NCBI RefSeq assembly: GCF_019431375.1
Contig: NZ_CP080267.1
Coordinates: forward strand, 3,746,540-3,810,539
DNA from: Alcanivorax sp.
GTDB taxonomy: Bacteria; Pseudomonadota; Gammaproteobacteria; Pseudomonadales; Alcanivoracaceae
Length of the DNA: 64,000 nucleotides
Direction: 5' to 3'
Shown: positions 8,142-16,245 of the stretch, one piece after another
Layout of the letters: the number at the start of each line of letters is the position of its first letter
Numbering within the stretch: position 1 is the first letter of the stretch
Translations under genes and position numbers: made by a program
Notes under the pieces: generated by a model
Seen by the model: the letters and a program-made list of their open reading frames with translations, nothing else
What the model was told of the DNA's origin: nothing
Database searches by the model: none

Positions 8142-8173
8142 GAACGTTTTGCCTAGAAGCTAGTTCCTTTCCT

Positions 8174-9541
8174 TCACCCCACCAACGCATAACACGGCTC
8201 GTAATGACTCCCCGGCAGCTTCATACGGTGCTGTTCCACAAACGCCTTGAGCAGCTCGTCCAGGTGTGTCATCAGCTCACCCGGGGCGTGCAGGCGGTAG
8301 GGGCCATGTTGTTCGATGGCGTGGATGCCCTGTTCCTTCACGTTGCCGGCGACGATGCCGGAGAAGGCCCGACGCAGGTTGGCGGCCAGCAGATGGACCG
8401 GCTGGTTGGGGCTGAGATCCAGGCCGGCCATGGCCTCGTGGGTGGGCTCGAAGGGTTGCTGGAATTCCAGGGGAATATTCAATCGCCAGTTGAAATAGAA
8501 AGCGTCGTCATTGTCACGGCGGAACAGGGTGAGGCGGTCGATGCCCACGCACATGGCCAGGGCCACGGCTTCCGGGTCGTCGATGATGATCTGGTAACGT
8601 TGCGCCGCGCTGTCTCCCAGCGTCTCACGGATAAAGGCATCAACCTGGCGAAAGTAGTCCGCACTACTGGCCGGGCCGGTGAAAACGACCGGCAAGGGCA
8701 TATCTGCATTGTCCGGATGCAGTAGCACGCCGAGTAGATAAAGGATTTCCTCGGTGGTGCCGACCCCGCCAGGAAACACGATGATGCCGTGCCCCACCCG
8801 CAGAAATGCCTCCAGCCGTTTCTCGATATCCGGCATGATCACCAGCTCGTTGACGATGGGGTTGGGGGCCTCGGCGGCGATGATGCCGGGCTCGGAGATC
8901 CCCAGATAGCGTCCACCCTTGAATCGCTGTTTGGCGTGGGCCACATGGGCGCCCTTCATGGGGCCCTTCATGGCACCGGGACCGCAGCCGGTGCAGATAT
9001 CCTTGTGGCGCAGGCCAAGCTGATAGCCCACGCTCTTGCTGTAGTCGTATTCCTCCCGGGAAATACTGTGACCGCCCCAGCACACCACCATATTGGGCGA
9101 GGATCCTGCCCGCAGTGCCCCTGCATTGCGGAGAATATGGAATACCGCATTGGTGATGCCCTGGCTGCTGCTCAGGTTGAAGCTGTCGTTATTCTGGATT
9201 TCGTTGGCCACATAGACGATATCGCGCAACACCGCAGACAGGTGCTCGCGGATGCCACGAATCATGCGTCCGTCCACGAAGGCCCCGGCGGGGGCATTGT
9301 CTACCTTGAGCCGCAGTCCCCGATCTTCCTGGATGACCTCGATATCAAAATCCTTGTAGGTCTCCAGGACCTGGCGGCTGTCATCGGTGGGGGTGCCGCA
9401 GTTGAGCACCGCCAGGGCGCAACGGCGCAGCAGCTCGTGCAGGCCGCTGCCGGAGGTGTCACGCAGGCGTTCGACTTCGTGCTGGCTGAGCACTTCCAGG
9501 CTGCCTTCCGGGGCAACAATGGTGGATACCGTTTCGGTCAT
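8174..9541 (-). CDS. ppnN: Nucleotide 5'-monophosphate nucleosidase, LOG family (YgdH/PpnN)
   Basis: 455 residues, matching the long PpnN form rather than the roughly 200-residue LOG proteins. The Rossmann core carries TGCGPGAM (184-191) and the signature PGGVGTTEE (257-265). The N-terminal 140 residues match the regulatory extension seen in E. coli PpnN, which binds (p)ppGpp. The enzyme cleaves purine and pyrimidine 5'-monophosphates to base and ribose 5-phosphate, tuning nucleotide pools in stress. The gene stands alone and converges on the SDR gene across a terminator/repeat region. Confidence 0.9.
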   Translation of the reverse strand: MTETVSTIVAPEGSLEVLSQHEVERLRDTSGSGLHELLRRCALAVLNCGTPTDDSRQVLETYKDFDIEVIQEDRGLRLKVDNAPAGAFVDGRMIRGIREHLSAVLRDIVYVANEIQNNDSFNLSSSQGITNAVFHILRNAGALRAGSSPNMVVCWGGHSISREEYDYSKSVGYQLGLRHKDICTGCGPGAMKGPMKGAHVAHAKQRFKGGRYLGISEPGIIAAEAPNPIVNELVIMPDIEKRLEAFLRVGHGIIVFPGGVGTTEEILYLLGVLLHPDNADMPLPVVFTGPASSADYFRQVDAFIRETLGDSAAQRYQIIIDDPEAVALAMCVGIDRLTLFRRDNDDAFYFNWRLNIPLEFQQPFEPTHEAMAGLDLSPNQPVHLLAANLRRAFSGIVAGNVKEQGIHAIEQHGPYRLHAPGELMTHLDELLKAFVEQHRMKLPGSHYEPCYALVG

Positions 9542-9752
9542 AGGGTCGGGTCCGTCGCAAATAATCGTTATTCAGGCAAATTTAGCCGCCTTGATCGGCT
9601 ACGCAGCCGCGCCGCTTGAGGCGCGAACCTTGCTCTGGCAAGGAAGCCAACCGCAGGGCGGTCAAACCGTCGCTGCCCATCCCAAAGACAGCGACATTTG
9701 CCAAGAGTACCCCAGATGACAATCCCTGTGAGTGAAGAGTTGCGATGGAGGC

Positions 9753-9782
9753 TCGACAGACTCTTTTACAATTTCCCGGGAA
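9753..9782 (+). promoter_or_regulatory. Candidate promoter in the 398-bp gap before the small gene at 9940
   Basis: TCGACA (9753-9758) and TACAAT (9777-9782) are spaced by 18 bp, about 158 bp upstream of the next start. The gap 9542-9939 otherwise shows no convincing gene. A small hairpin with a GAAA loop (CCGGC/GCCGG, 9895-9908) lies in what would be the leader. Evidence is by pattern only. Confidence 0.3.
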
Positions 9783-9939
9783 CGCCTAGTCACCACAAGC
9801 GTCCCAATCTCTACCAGGTCTGGCACACTGACTGCATGGTTGATCTGTGTCATTTGGCTGTCTTGAAGGATCGCCATACTTGGTCGATTGGGAACCGGCG
9901 AAAGCCGGCCCGTTAATGAGGTTTTACCTGGAGCAAAGC

Positions 9940-10155
9940 ATGTTGCTCAAATATCTGAATCAGCTGGAACAGGCGGTCAAGGCCGCCTCCGAGCACCCGG
10001 ATACGGATACTGTGAACCGTTGCGCCGATTGCGTGGCCACCCTGGATGCCTATCTGGACGCCCAGATGGAGCCGGTACAGCGTCGGGGTCGTGAACTGAT
10101 GGACGGGCTGATTCCGGCCCACCTGCATAACCGCGTCTGTCAGCGGGTGCATTGA
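9940..10155 (+). CDS. Small hypothetical protein, 71 residues
   Basis: The ATG at 9940 is preceded by GGAG with 6-bp spacing; longer in-frame starts lack such a site. The product (MLLKYLNQLEQAVKA ... HLHNRVCQRVH) is predicted to be mostly helical, with two cysteines in the middle (CADC) and one near the end. It is not recognised. Codon use resembles the neighbours. Its stop codon is three bases before a heptamer-ended element. Confidence 0.55.
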   Translation: MLLKYLNQLEQAVKAASEHPDTDTVNRCADCVATLDAYLDAQMEPVQRRGRELMDGLIPAHLHNRVCQRVH

Positions 10156-10158
10156 GAA

Positions 10159-10363
10159 AGCTACAAGCTTCAAGCTGCAACACGGAGGTCGGGTGGTGCC
10201 AACCTGGGGCCTCCGGCCCCGCGCTGAGAGCAGGAAAAAATGGTCTGAGAACTGGCCGGCCTTATCACCTAATGGCTTGTTACGTTTGAATCCCGGCTAG
10301 CGGGCTACTTCGATGGCAATGCACCGGGCCCGTGTTGCAGCTTGAAGCTTGTGGCTTGTAGCT
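10159..10363. repeat. Heptamer-ended inverted repeat, AGCTNCA family
   Basis: The left arm (10159-10185) consists of AGCTACA, AGCTTCA, AGCTGCA and ACACGG. The right arm (10330-10363) is its exact reverse complement except for one additional 7-bp unit (GTGGCTT). The element runs from 3 bp after the small-gene stop to 5 bp before the dinB stop. The core contains a GGGGCC/GGCCCC hairpin (10206-10220) without a T tract. This pair shows most clearly that the unit of variation is a heptamer. Confidence 0.85.
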
Positions 10364-10368
10364 GATTT

Positions 10369-11472
10369 TCACAGCCGGTTACGCTGCTGCCGCAACGCTT
10401 TCTCTCTTTCTTCCGGAAACAAATCCGGCTGCTGCGGGGCTTTCAGGTCACGCAGGCGGGCGCCGATGCCGATCAGGCGGGCGGGGCCTTGGCGGCGTTC
10501 CCACAGTTGTCGCAGCAGCGCCTCGAAATGGGCCGGATCCAGATCGTCGCCTGCCTTGTCGCAGCTTAAGCTGACGAAATCCTGATACTTGACCTTGGCG
10601 GTGAGTCCGCTGATCAGATAATGCTGGTCCAGCCTGGCGAAGCGGGTCTTGAGCTTTTCCAGTAGCCCATCCAGTTCCCGCAGCCAGGCAGTCAGATCGG
10701 GCTGATCCTTGTCGTAGGTGCGCTCCACGGATACGGATTTGCGTCGTCGGCCGGTTTGTACAGGGCGATTATCCTCGCCGCGACTCAGATGATAGAGCCG
10801 CTCGCCGAAGCTGCCGAAGTGCTGGGAGAGCTCCAGCCGGCTCATGCCCTGCAGGTCTCCACAGGTGTGCAGATTGAGCCCGGCCATGCGCTCGGCAGTA
10901 ACCCGGCCCACCCCGGAAATCTTTTTCACCGGCAGGGCGGCCACGAAGGCGTCCACCCGGGCCGGCGGAATCACAAAGAGCCCGTCTGGTTTGCGCCAGT
11001 CGCTGGCCACCTTGGCGAGAAACTTGTTGGGCGCCACGCCGGCGGACACGGTAATACCCAGTTCCCGGCGAATATCCTGTCTTAACGCCTCGGCAATGCG
11101 GGTTGCGCTATTATCGAACTGCTCACTGGTGCTCACGTCCAGAAATGCCTCGTCCAGTGACAACGGCTCGATCAAGCTGGTGTAACGGCGGAAGATGTCA
11201 TGGATCTGTGCGGAGACCTTGCGATACTTGTCGAAGTTGGGGGGTACAATCACCAGTTCCGGGCACAGGCGTAGGGCCTGGGATGAGGCCATGGCTGAAT
11301 GCACGCCGAAGTGACGGGCCGGGTAATTGCAGGTAGCAATAACGCCGCGTCGGTGGGGATCGCCCCCCACGGCCACAGGTCGGTTGCGCAAGGACGGGTC
11401 GTCACGCATTTCCACGGCGGCGTAGAAGCAGTCGCAGTCCACGTGGATAATCTTGCGTGAGGCCTGTGCCAT
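10369..11472 (-). CDS. dinB: DNA polymerase IV (Y family)
   Basis: 367 residues when started at ATG 11472 (MAQASRKIIHVDCDCFYA), the length of E. coli Pol IV. D12 in the HVDCDCFYA motif and the D-E pair in LSLDEAFLD are the catalytic metal ligands. The PNKFLAK and GVGRVTAERM blocks are the palm and helix-hairpin-helix signatures. The little-finger domain follows, and the C-terminal QPDLF resembles a beta-clamp binding peptide. It performs translesion and error-prone synthesis. A longer frame exists upstream but would run into the divergent hydroxylase gene. No LexA box was seen in the 76-bp divergent spacer. Confidence 0.92.
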   Translation of the reverse strand: MAQASRKIIHVDCDCFYAAVEMRDDPSLRNRPVAVGGDPHRRGVIATCNYPARHFGVHSAMASSQALRLCPELVIVPPNFDKYRKVSAQIHDIFRRYTSLIEPLSLDEAFLDVSTSEQFDNSATRIAEALRQDIRRELGITVSAGVAPNKFLAKVASDWRKPDGLFVIPPARVDAFVAALPVKKISGVGRVTAERMAGLNLHTCGDLQGMSRLELSQHFGSFGERLYHLSRGEDNRPVQTGRRRKSVSVERTYDKDQPDLTAWLRELDGLLEKLKTRFARLDQHYLISGLTAKVKYQDFVSLSCDKAGDDLDPAHFEALLRQLWERRQGPARLIGIGARLRDLKAPQQPDLFPEEREKALRQQRNRL

Positions 11473-11506
11473 GAATGAACTCTGGGAAGTGGCAGGATTG
11501 AAAATC

Positions 11507-11533
11507 GGGTTGCCTGTGCCGCATGGGCAACCC
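11507..11533. promoter_or_regulatory. Interrupted palindrome between dinB and the FAD hydroxylase
   Basis: GGGTTGCC (11507-11514) and GGCAACCC (11526-11533) are perfect 8-bp arms with 11 bp between. They lie in the short divergent spacer and end one base before the GAGGAG ribosome site of the hydroxylase, so this could be an operator or an mRNA hairpin. Confidence 0.4.
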
Positions 11534-11548
11534 TGAGGAGAGTGTAAC

Positions 11549-13195
11549 ATCGGCATTACCGGTAACCGCACACCGCAGGTCCTGATTATTGGCGCTGGCC
11601 CCACCGGCCTGGCGCTGGGGATCGGCCTGCGTCGACACGGCATAGATTGCTGCATCATCGACCGGCTCGCCGAGCCGTCTCCCTGGTCCCGGGCGCTGGG
11701 GCTGCATGCCCGTACCCTGGAAATTTTTGCTGCCCTGGAAGTGCTGGCACCGATCCGCAAGGCCTCGCGCACCATGCGGGCGGTCTCTGTTTATGGTGAC
11801 AAGGGCTTCCTGTTCGAGCTGGATCTGACCACCCTGGATGCCCCGTACCCCTGGGTGCTGAGCTGCCCCCAGTCTGATGTGGAAAAAGCCCTGACCGAAC
11901 GTTATCGCAGTCTTGGCGGCGAGCTGATCCGCGGCACTGAATTGCTGGATTTTACCCAGGATGGCGCCGGCGTTCGCGCCCGGGTGCGACAGGGCACCGA
12001 GGTGGAAACCATCACCTGTGGCCTGCTGGTCGGGGCCGATGGGGTTGGTTCCACCGTACGCCAGCAGTTGGGTATCGGCTTCAATGGCGTTGATTACGAT
12101 GAACATTTCCTGCTGGCAGACGTGGACTGGCAGGGACCCTGGCGCAGCGACAGTTCCCACGGTTTTTTGCAGGAAGAAGGCCCGCTTATTGCCTTGCCGC
12201 TGCCAACGGGCTGGCGGTTGATCATGGCCCGCGATCAGGCCTGGGAAGGCGAGCTGAGTCTGCAGCCCTTCACGGATCGGCTTACCAGTATTCTTGGTGA
12301 GGCCCCGGCGCTGGGCGAGCCACGCTGGATCAGCCGCTTTTCCGTGCAACGGCGGCTGGCCCATCACTACCGTCGCAACCGGGTGTTTCTGGCCGGCGAT
12401 GCGGCCCATGTGCAGAGCCCGTTGGGTGCCCAGGGCATGAACACCGGTCTGGCCGATGCCTTCAACCTGAGCTGGAAACTGGCGTTCTACCTCAAGGGCT
12501 ATGGCAGCGGTGCCTTGCTCGACAGTTACGAGCAGGAGCGCAAACCGGTGGCGGAGAAAATGCTGCACGGGGTGGATCTGCTGTCGCGGGCCTCACTGGT
12601 GAAGCTGCCCATGCTGCGCCGCACCCGCGATTCCCTGCTGAAAATGGCCGGCGGGCGGCCCGGGTTGACCCGGCGCTTGCTGCGCACTGCCAGCCAGCTG
12701 GATGTGCACTACCGGCAATCGCCACTGGTGAGCTGTGGCCCGGAAGCGGAACTGGGTTGGCGCAATCGGGGCCCGTTGCCCGGTGACCGGCTGCCTGATG
12801 CCGCCTTGAGTTCCGTGCGTACCGGTCACTTTCATCAACTCCACGATCTGCTGCGCAAACCGGTTCACCACCTGTTGCTGCAATTGGGCGAGAGCCCGAG
12901 CCATAAAGAGCGGCTGGTGCTGTATGCGCTCAGTGATCGTCTGGGCCAGGAATACCGTGAGCGCGTTCACCTGACCGTAGTCGTAAGCCGGGATACGCCG
13001 GTGGATCAGATCCCCAGGGAAGGCACCATTCGTATTTGGCGGGACCATCAGGGCGAGTTTGCCGCTGCCTTCGGCGAGGGCCCGAGAATGTGGCTGATGC
13101 GCCCTGACGGGCACCTGGCTTACCGGGCACCGGTGAGCAACGCCGATCACTTGCTGGAGTATCTGGATACGGTGCTGGGGAGAGTTAACAGTTAA
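11549..13195 (+). CDS. FAD-dependent aromatic-ring hydroxylase-like monooxygenase (PHBH/TfdB fold)
   Basis: The frame opens at 11537 and encodes an FAD-binding N-terminus (VLIIGAGPTGLALG) ahead of a complete PF01494-type monooxygenase. The downstream FAD motif is FLAGDAAHVQSPLGAQGMN, and a thioredoxin-like tail of about 150 residues ends the protein, as in TfdB/MhpA-type hydroxylases. No ATG, GTG or TTG lies in frame before the FAD motif. After GAGGAGAG the only plausible starts are ATC 11549 or ATT 11555; I use ATC, giving about 548 residues. An ATG at 11523 lies in another frame, so a one-base indel is the alternative. The terminal VNS and stop codon come from a repeat element. The substrate is unknown. 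Confidence 0.75.
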   Translation: MGITGNRTPQVLIIGAGPTGLALGIGLRRHGIDCCIIDRLAEPSPWSRALGLHARTLEIFAALEVLAPIRKASRTMRAVSVYGDKGFLFELDLTTLDAPYPWVLSCPQSDVEKALTERYRSLGGELIRGTELLDFTQDGAGVRARVRQGTEVETITCGLLVGADGVGSTVRQQLGIGFNGVDYDEHFLLADVDWQGPWRSDSSHGFLQEEGPLIALPLPTGWRLIMARDQAWEGELSLQPFTDRLTSILGEAPALGEPRWISRFSVQRRLAHHYRRNRVFLAGDAAHVQSPLGAQGMNTGLADAFNLSWKLAFYLKGYGSGALLDSYEQERKPVAEKMLHGVDLLSRASLVKLPMLRRTRDSLLKMAGGRPGLTRRLLRTASQLDVHYRQSPLVSCGPEAELGWRNRGPLPGDRLPDAALSSVRTGHFHQLHDLLRKPVHHLLLQLGESPSHKERLVLYALSDRLGQEYRERVHLTVVVSRDTPVDQIPREGTIRIWRDHQGEFAAAFGEGPRMWLMRPDGHLAYRAPVSNADHLLEYLDTVLGRVNS

Positions 13196-13342
13196 CAGTG
13201 AATAGTTAACAGTTGCGCGGAAAACGCTTGCTGTATTCATAGCAAAGAAGCCGCGCCCAGAGGCTGGGCGCGGCTTCTTGCGTTTAAGAACAGAAACGAC
13301 GCTGGGCGCGGCGCTGTTCACTATTAACTGTTAACTGTTCAC
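13183..13342. repeat. Heptamer-ended palindromic element, GTTAACA family, copy A
   Basis: The left end has four units: AGTTAAC, AGTTAAC, AGTGAAT, AGTTAAC (13183-13210). The right end carries similar units inverted (13313-13342). The centre is a 16-bp perfect stem (13245-13260 with 13264-13279) closed by AGG. The left end supplies the stop codon of the FAD hydroxylase and the right end that of rlmA, so both proteins end in VNS. It fills the whole gap between two convergent genes. Confidence 0.88.
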
Positions 13343-14146
13343 TTCTTTTGTCCACCGCTGAATCACAAAGTGCGCATTCATGGTCTTGCCGGCGAGCTTG
13401 CCGATACCGGCTTTGGCCTCCGGTTTGGCGCGCCAGTGGTGCGGGGTCATGGCCAGCAGGTTCTGCAGTTCCTGTTCGTCATCGGGAATCCACTCCAGGT
13501 GGATGTCCTGGCTGTCGATTTGGGCAAAACGTTTATCCAGAAACTTGCCGGCGTCGAACCCGGATTGCCGCACCTCTTCATAGAGTGCTTCGCGCAGGGG
13601 CAGCAAGTGCTGTTCGCCGGTACCTACCACAATCAGTTCGCCACCAGGCTTCAGCACCCGGGCAATATCATCGGTGAATAGCCGGGTGAATAGCACAAAC
13701 ACGCGCTGCTGGCTGGCGTCGAACAAGGGTAGCCGCGCGCCACTGGCCACCAGCCAGGTCAGCGCCTTGTCACGTTTTGCCGCCGCATCCACGGCAAACT
13801 TGGAAATATCCACGCCCACGCCGTTGTCGCTCCCCAGCCGCTGGGCAAACTGGCAGGTATACCAGCCTTCCCCGCAACCGATATCCAGCCAGGGCTGATC
13901 ATCCTCTTCCAGCCCGGCAAGCAGCGCATCGGCCAGCGGCTGATAACGGCCCAGTTCCAAAAAGGCCGTGCGCGCCTGCACCATGGCCTTGTCGTCACCG
14001 GGTGCGCGGGAACGCCGATGCTGGGCCAGCAGCAGGTTGGTATAGCCGCGTTTGGCACGGTCAAAGCGATGGCCATTGTCGCACTGCCAGCTGTTGCCGG
14101 TGAGTTGCAGGGGCAGGTCGCAGCTGGGGCATTTGAGAGTGGGCAT
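13331..14146 (-). CDS. rlmA: 23S rRNA (guanine-N1) methyltransferase RlmA
   Basis: 271 residues from ATG 14146. The N-terminus has the zinc ribbon typical of RlmA (C6, C9, C22, H26) and is followed by KRGYTNLL and a QHRRSRAPGDD block. The SAM site is LDIGCGEGWYT. The family methylates G745 (E. coli numbering) in helix 35 of 23S rRNA. The usual S-P/A-P-C motif after strand 4 is replaced here by FVLFTRLF, so activity should be tested. The last residues (VNS) and the stop codon are encoded by the repeat at 13183-13342. There is no strong Shine-Dalgarno sequence. Confidence 0.83.
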   Translation of the reverse strand: MPTLKCPSCDLPLQLTGNSWQCDNGHRFDRAKRGYTNLLLAQHRRSRAPGDDKAMVQARTAFLELGRYQPLADALLAGLEEDDQPWLDIGCGEGWYTCQFAQRLGSDNGVGVDISKFAVDAAAKRDKALTWLVASGARLPLFDASQQRVFVLFTRLFTDDIARVLKPGGELIVVGTGEQHLLPLREALYEEVRQSGFDAGKFLDKRFAQIDSQDIHLEWIPDDEQELQNLLAMTPHHWRAKPEAKAGIGKLAGKTMNAHFVIQRWTKEVNS

Positions 14147-14222
14147 GGTTTGGATGCGGCCCGGGAAGGACACATTTGGCAGTGGAAGAGGGCTGCATTG
14201 TCGCAAATTATGCAGACAATAA

Positions 14223-14250
14223 AAAAGGGCCAGCAACGGCTGGCCCTTTT
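14223..14250. terminator. Rho-independent terminator
   Basis: GGGCCAGC pairs with GCTGGCCC around AACG, with A and T tracts outside. It lies 19 bp beyond the stop of the reverse-strand protease gene. Confidence 0.85.
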
Positions 14251-14268
14251 CGTGGTTCTGATTGATGC

Positions 14269-16095
14269 TCAGGCTTTGCGGCGATAAAGACCTAACAGCA
14301 TCATCATGGAAAGTAATCCAACCGGCAGGCTGCCGCCGCCACCGCCAGAACCGCCCGGTGCCAGAGTAGCGGGAGGTGCCACACTGGGGCATTCCTCAAG
14401 GTCTTCGCGACTGAAATTCAGTGCAACGTTGGCCTGCAGAACGGAGCCTGCCTGCGCGCCGTTGTCGCTATCCACATTGATTGAAATGGTTTCGGTGGTT
14501 TCAGCTGCGGCCTTGATCGCAATGGTTGAGGTTCGTTCTGTACCGGCTTCCAGCAGGCCGAGCTCACATTCGTAGTCGCCGTCTTCCACGGTACAGGATG
14601 TGCTTCTCTTGCTAAGCAGAGTGATCGTTTCCGGTAGTGAGCCGAAGGCAAAAGTGCCTGTGGAATCAATCACATCGTCCAGGTTGGCCACGTTTGCTTC
14701 GATGCGCATTTCCACGCCGTTATTTCGGTTGGACAGACAGACCGGCTCTGCGGTAATGGACAGTTCGGGCTGGCCCAGTTGCAAGGTGATAGTGCCGCTG
14801 TTGTTAAGGCGATGGTAATCCCGGTTGTTATCCAACTCGACAGAGACCTGGAAGGGAACAGCGATGCCGCTTTGGCTGTTGGCATCAACCGTTGTAAAGG
14901 CCAAGGGTTTGGCTGAGCCGCCGGCGATGGCCTCGCCGTCATAAACGCATTCGGTAACGCCGCTGTCAGAAGGGGAGCAGGACAGCCCGGCTTGTGTTGC
15001 AGATGGTGTCAGGGTGAATGCCTTGGGGTGTTCAATGACAAGCGAGAAATCAGTCGCTCCCCGGGTACCTGCGTTTTCTACCGGAACCTGGAAATCGATG
15101 CTCGCGAATCCCTGAAAATTGTTGTCACCCTCAGCAATAGTGAGATCACGGAGCGCAAGGTTTTCACTGCTGGTTTGCTGTTCGATCCAGTCGAGATATT
15201 GGGAGACCCGGGTATAGACAGAAGGGATCTCCGGGTTGCCACATTTGTCATCCAGGGAATAGCCAAAACTGGTAATGCCGACCTGAGGGCTGTCATTCAG
15301 TGTTGAGCTGGTCAGGAACAGTGGGCCACCACTATCGCCATGGCAGGAGTCTTCGCCAAAGGGGTCGCCAGCATCGGGTGACGGTTCATTGGCGCAGAGC
15401 ATGGTATCAAGAATCTGGTCGCCATTGGTATAGAGATCAATGGTGGTCTGGCACGATGCATTGGTGACATAGTCCAGCGCTACTTCTTGAAGCTCCACAA
15501 ACGCCACGGGTTCCAGATCGGGGTCTTCGTCCCGGTTCTCATAAGTGGCGACCCCCCAGCCTAATACGCTGAGAATGTCATCGTAGCTGACAAGGTTTTC
15601 CAGGGTGTTATCGGTATCAAGCTTGGCCAGCACCCCGGTATGGATATTCGGACTGCCTGTTTCAGCTGGTTCTGCAAGCCTAATCAATGCGATATCGTTT
15701 TCAAAAGTATCTTTGTTGTAGCCCGCGTGGACAATGATGGACGCTGCATTCAGCAGCAGGGGGCTATTCGCCGGCACATCCAGAGTCTGGCTGCCGACCA
15801 GGAGTTCGAGTTCACTGGCCGGGGTAGTAACGATACCGGAGCGGACACAGTGTGCTGCAGTAAGCACCCAGTCTCGGGACAGCAAGGTGCCTCCGCAGAC
15901 CTGTCCCATGCCAACAGGGAGAGGATGTTCCGTTTCAATGGCGTCCTGTTTCCTCTGTTTATCAATCAATGCAACCAGTGTGTTCCAGCCAGTGTCAGCG
16001 GTGTCCCCGCCGACAACTCTTGGTGAGGCGGTTGCAGCGAACAAGGTGCTGCAGGCCAGCGTGGAAGCCAGTGCGGCAATGAAGCGGTACTTCAT
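14269..16095 (-). CDS. Secreted trypsin-like serine protease with GlyGly-CTERM tail
   Basis: 608 residues from ATG 16095 (GGGGAA upstream). A Sec signal peptide (cleavage near residue 20-24) is followed by the mature start RVVGGD. The chymotrypsin-fold triad is H82 (TAAHC), D134 (NDIALIRL) and S255 (GDSGGPLF). The second half is beta-rich, with repeated Ig/CARDB-like segments rich in paired cysteines. The C-terminus is a Gly-rich linker, a hydrophobic helix (LPVGLLSMMMLLGLY) and RRKA, which is a GlyGly-CTERM sorting signal. Such proteins are made with a tail that rhombosortase removes; Vibrio VesB is the closest described design. A terminator follows. It is probably extracellular or surface-held. 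Confidence 0.88.
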   Translation of the reverse strand: MKYRFIAALASTLACSTLFAATASPRVVGGDTADTGWNTLVALIDKQRKQDAIETEHPLPVGMGQVCGGTLLSRDWVLTAAHCVRSGIVTTPASELELLVGSQTLDVPANSPLLLNAASIIVHAGYNKDTFENDIALIRLAEPAETGSPNIHTGVLAKLDTDNTLENLVSYDDILSVLGWGVATYENRDEDPDLEPVAFVELQEVALDYVTNASCQTTIDLYTNGDQILDTMLCANEPSPDAGDPFGEDSCHGDSGGPLFLTSSTLNDSPQVGITSFGYSLDDKCGNPEIPSVYTRVSQYLDWIEQQTSSENLALRDLTIAEGDNNFQGFASIDFQVPVENAGTRGATDFSLVIEHPKAFTLTPSATQAGLSCSPSDSGVTECVYDGEAIAGGSAKPLAFTTVDANSQSGIAVPFQVSVELDNNRDYHRLNNSGTITLQLGQPELSITAEPVCLSNRNNGVEMRIEANVANLDDVIDSTGTFAFGSLPETITLLSKRSTSCTVEDGDYECELGLLEAGTERTSTIAIKAAAETTETISINVDSDNGAQAGSVLQANVALNFSREDLEECPSVAPPATLAPGGSGGGGGSLPVGLLSMMMLLGLYRRKA

Positions 16096-16245
16096 GTGAA
16101 ATTCCCCAGATGAATCAGAATGCCCAAAAGGCGGCATTCTAGGTGCGGTAAACGCTGAAAGATGTAGGAAAAACGCCATACTTTTTGTAGTCAGAATAGA
16201 TGGTGTGACGTTATTCACATTGCTTGTCTGCGTTTCCGAGAGGGG

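Larger units (their letters stand above)
7976..8167. repeat. Heptamer-ended element, AGCT family, with terminator and nested REP-like repeat
   Basis: Directly after the SDR stop come units such as AGCGACT, AGCTTCG, AGCTACG (about 7986-8008). These are followed by the terminator at 8016-8043, a 26-bp inverted repeat of the REP-like class (8061-8141), and a short oppositely oriented arm (CTAGAAGCTAG, 8153-8163). The ppnN stop lies 6 bp beyond. The build is the same as at 3946-4105, but with another repeat class inserted in the core. Confidence 0.65.

Noticed and set aside
11473..11548. SOS (LexA) box for dinB
   Set aside because: No CTGT-N8-ACAG match was found in the divergent spacer; the inverted repeat there has a different sequence.
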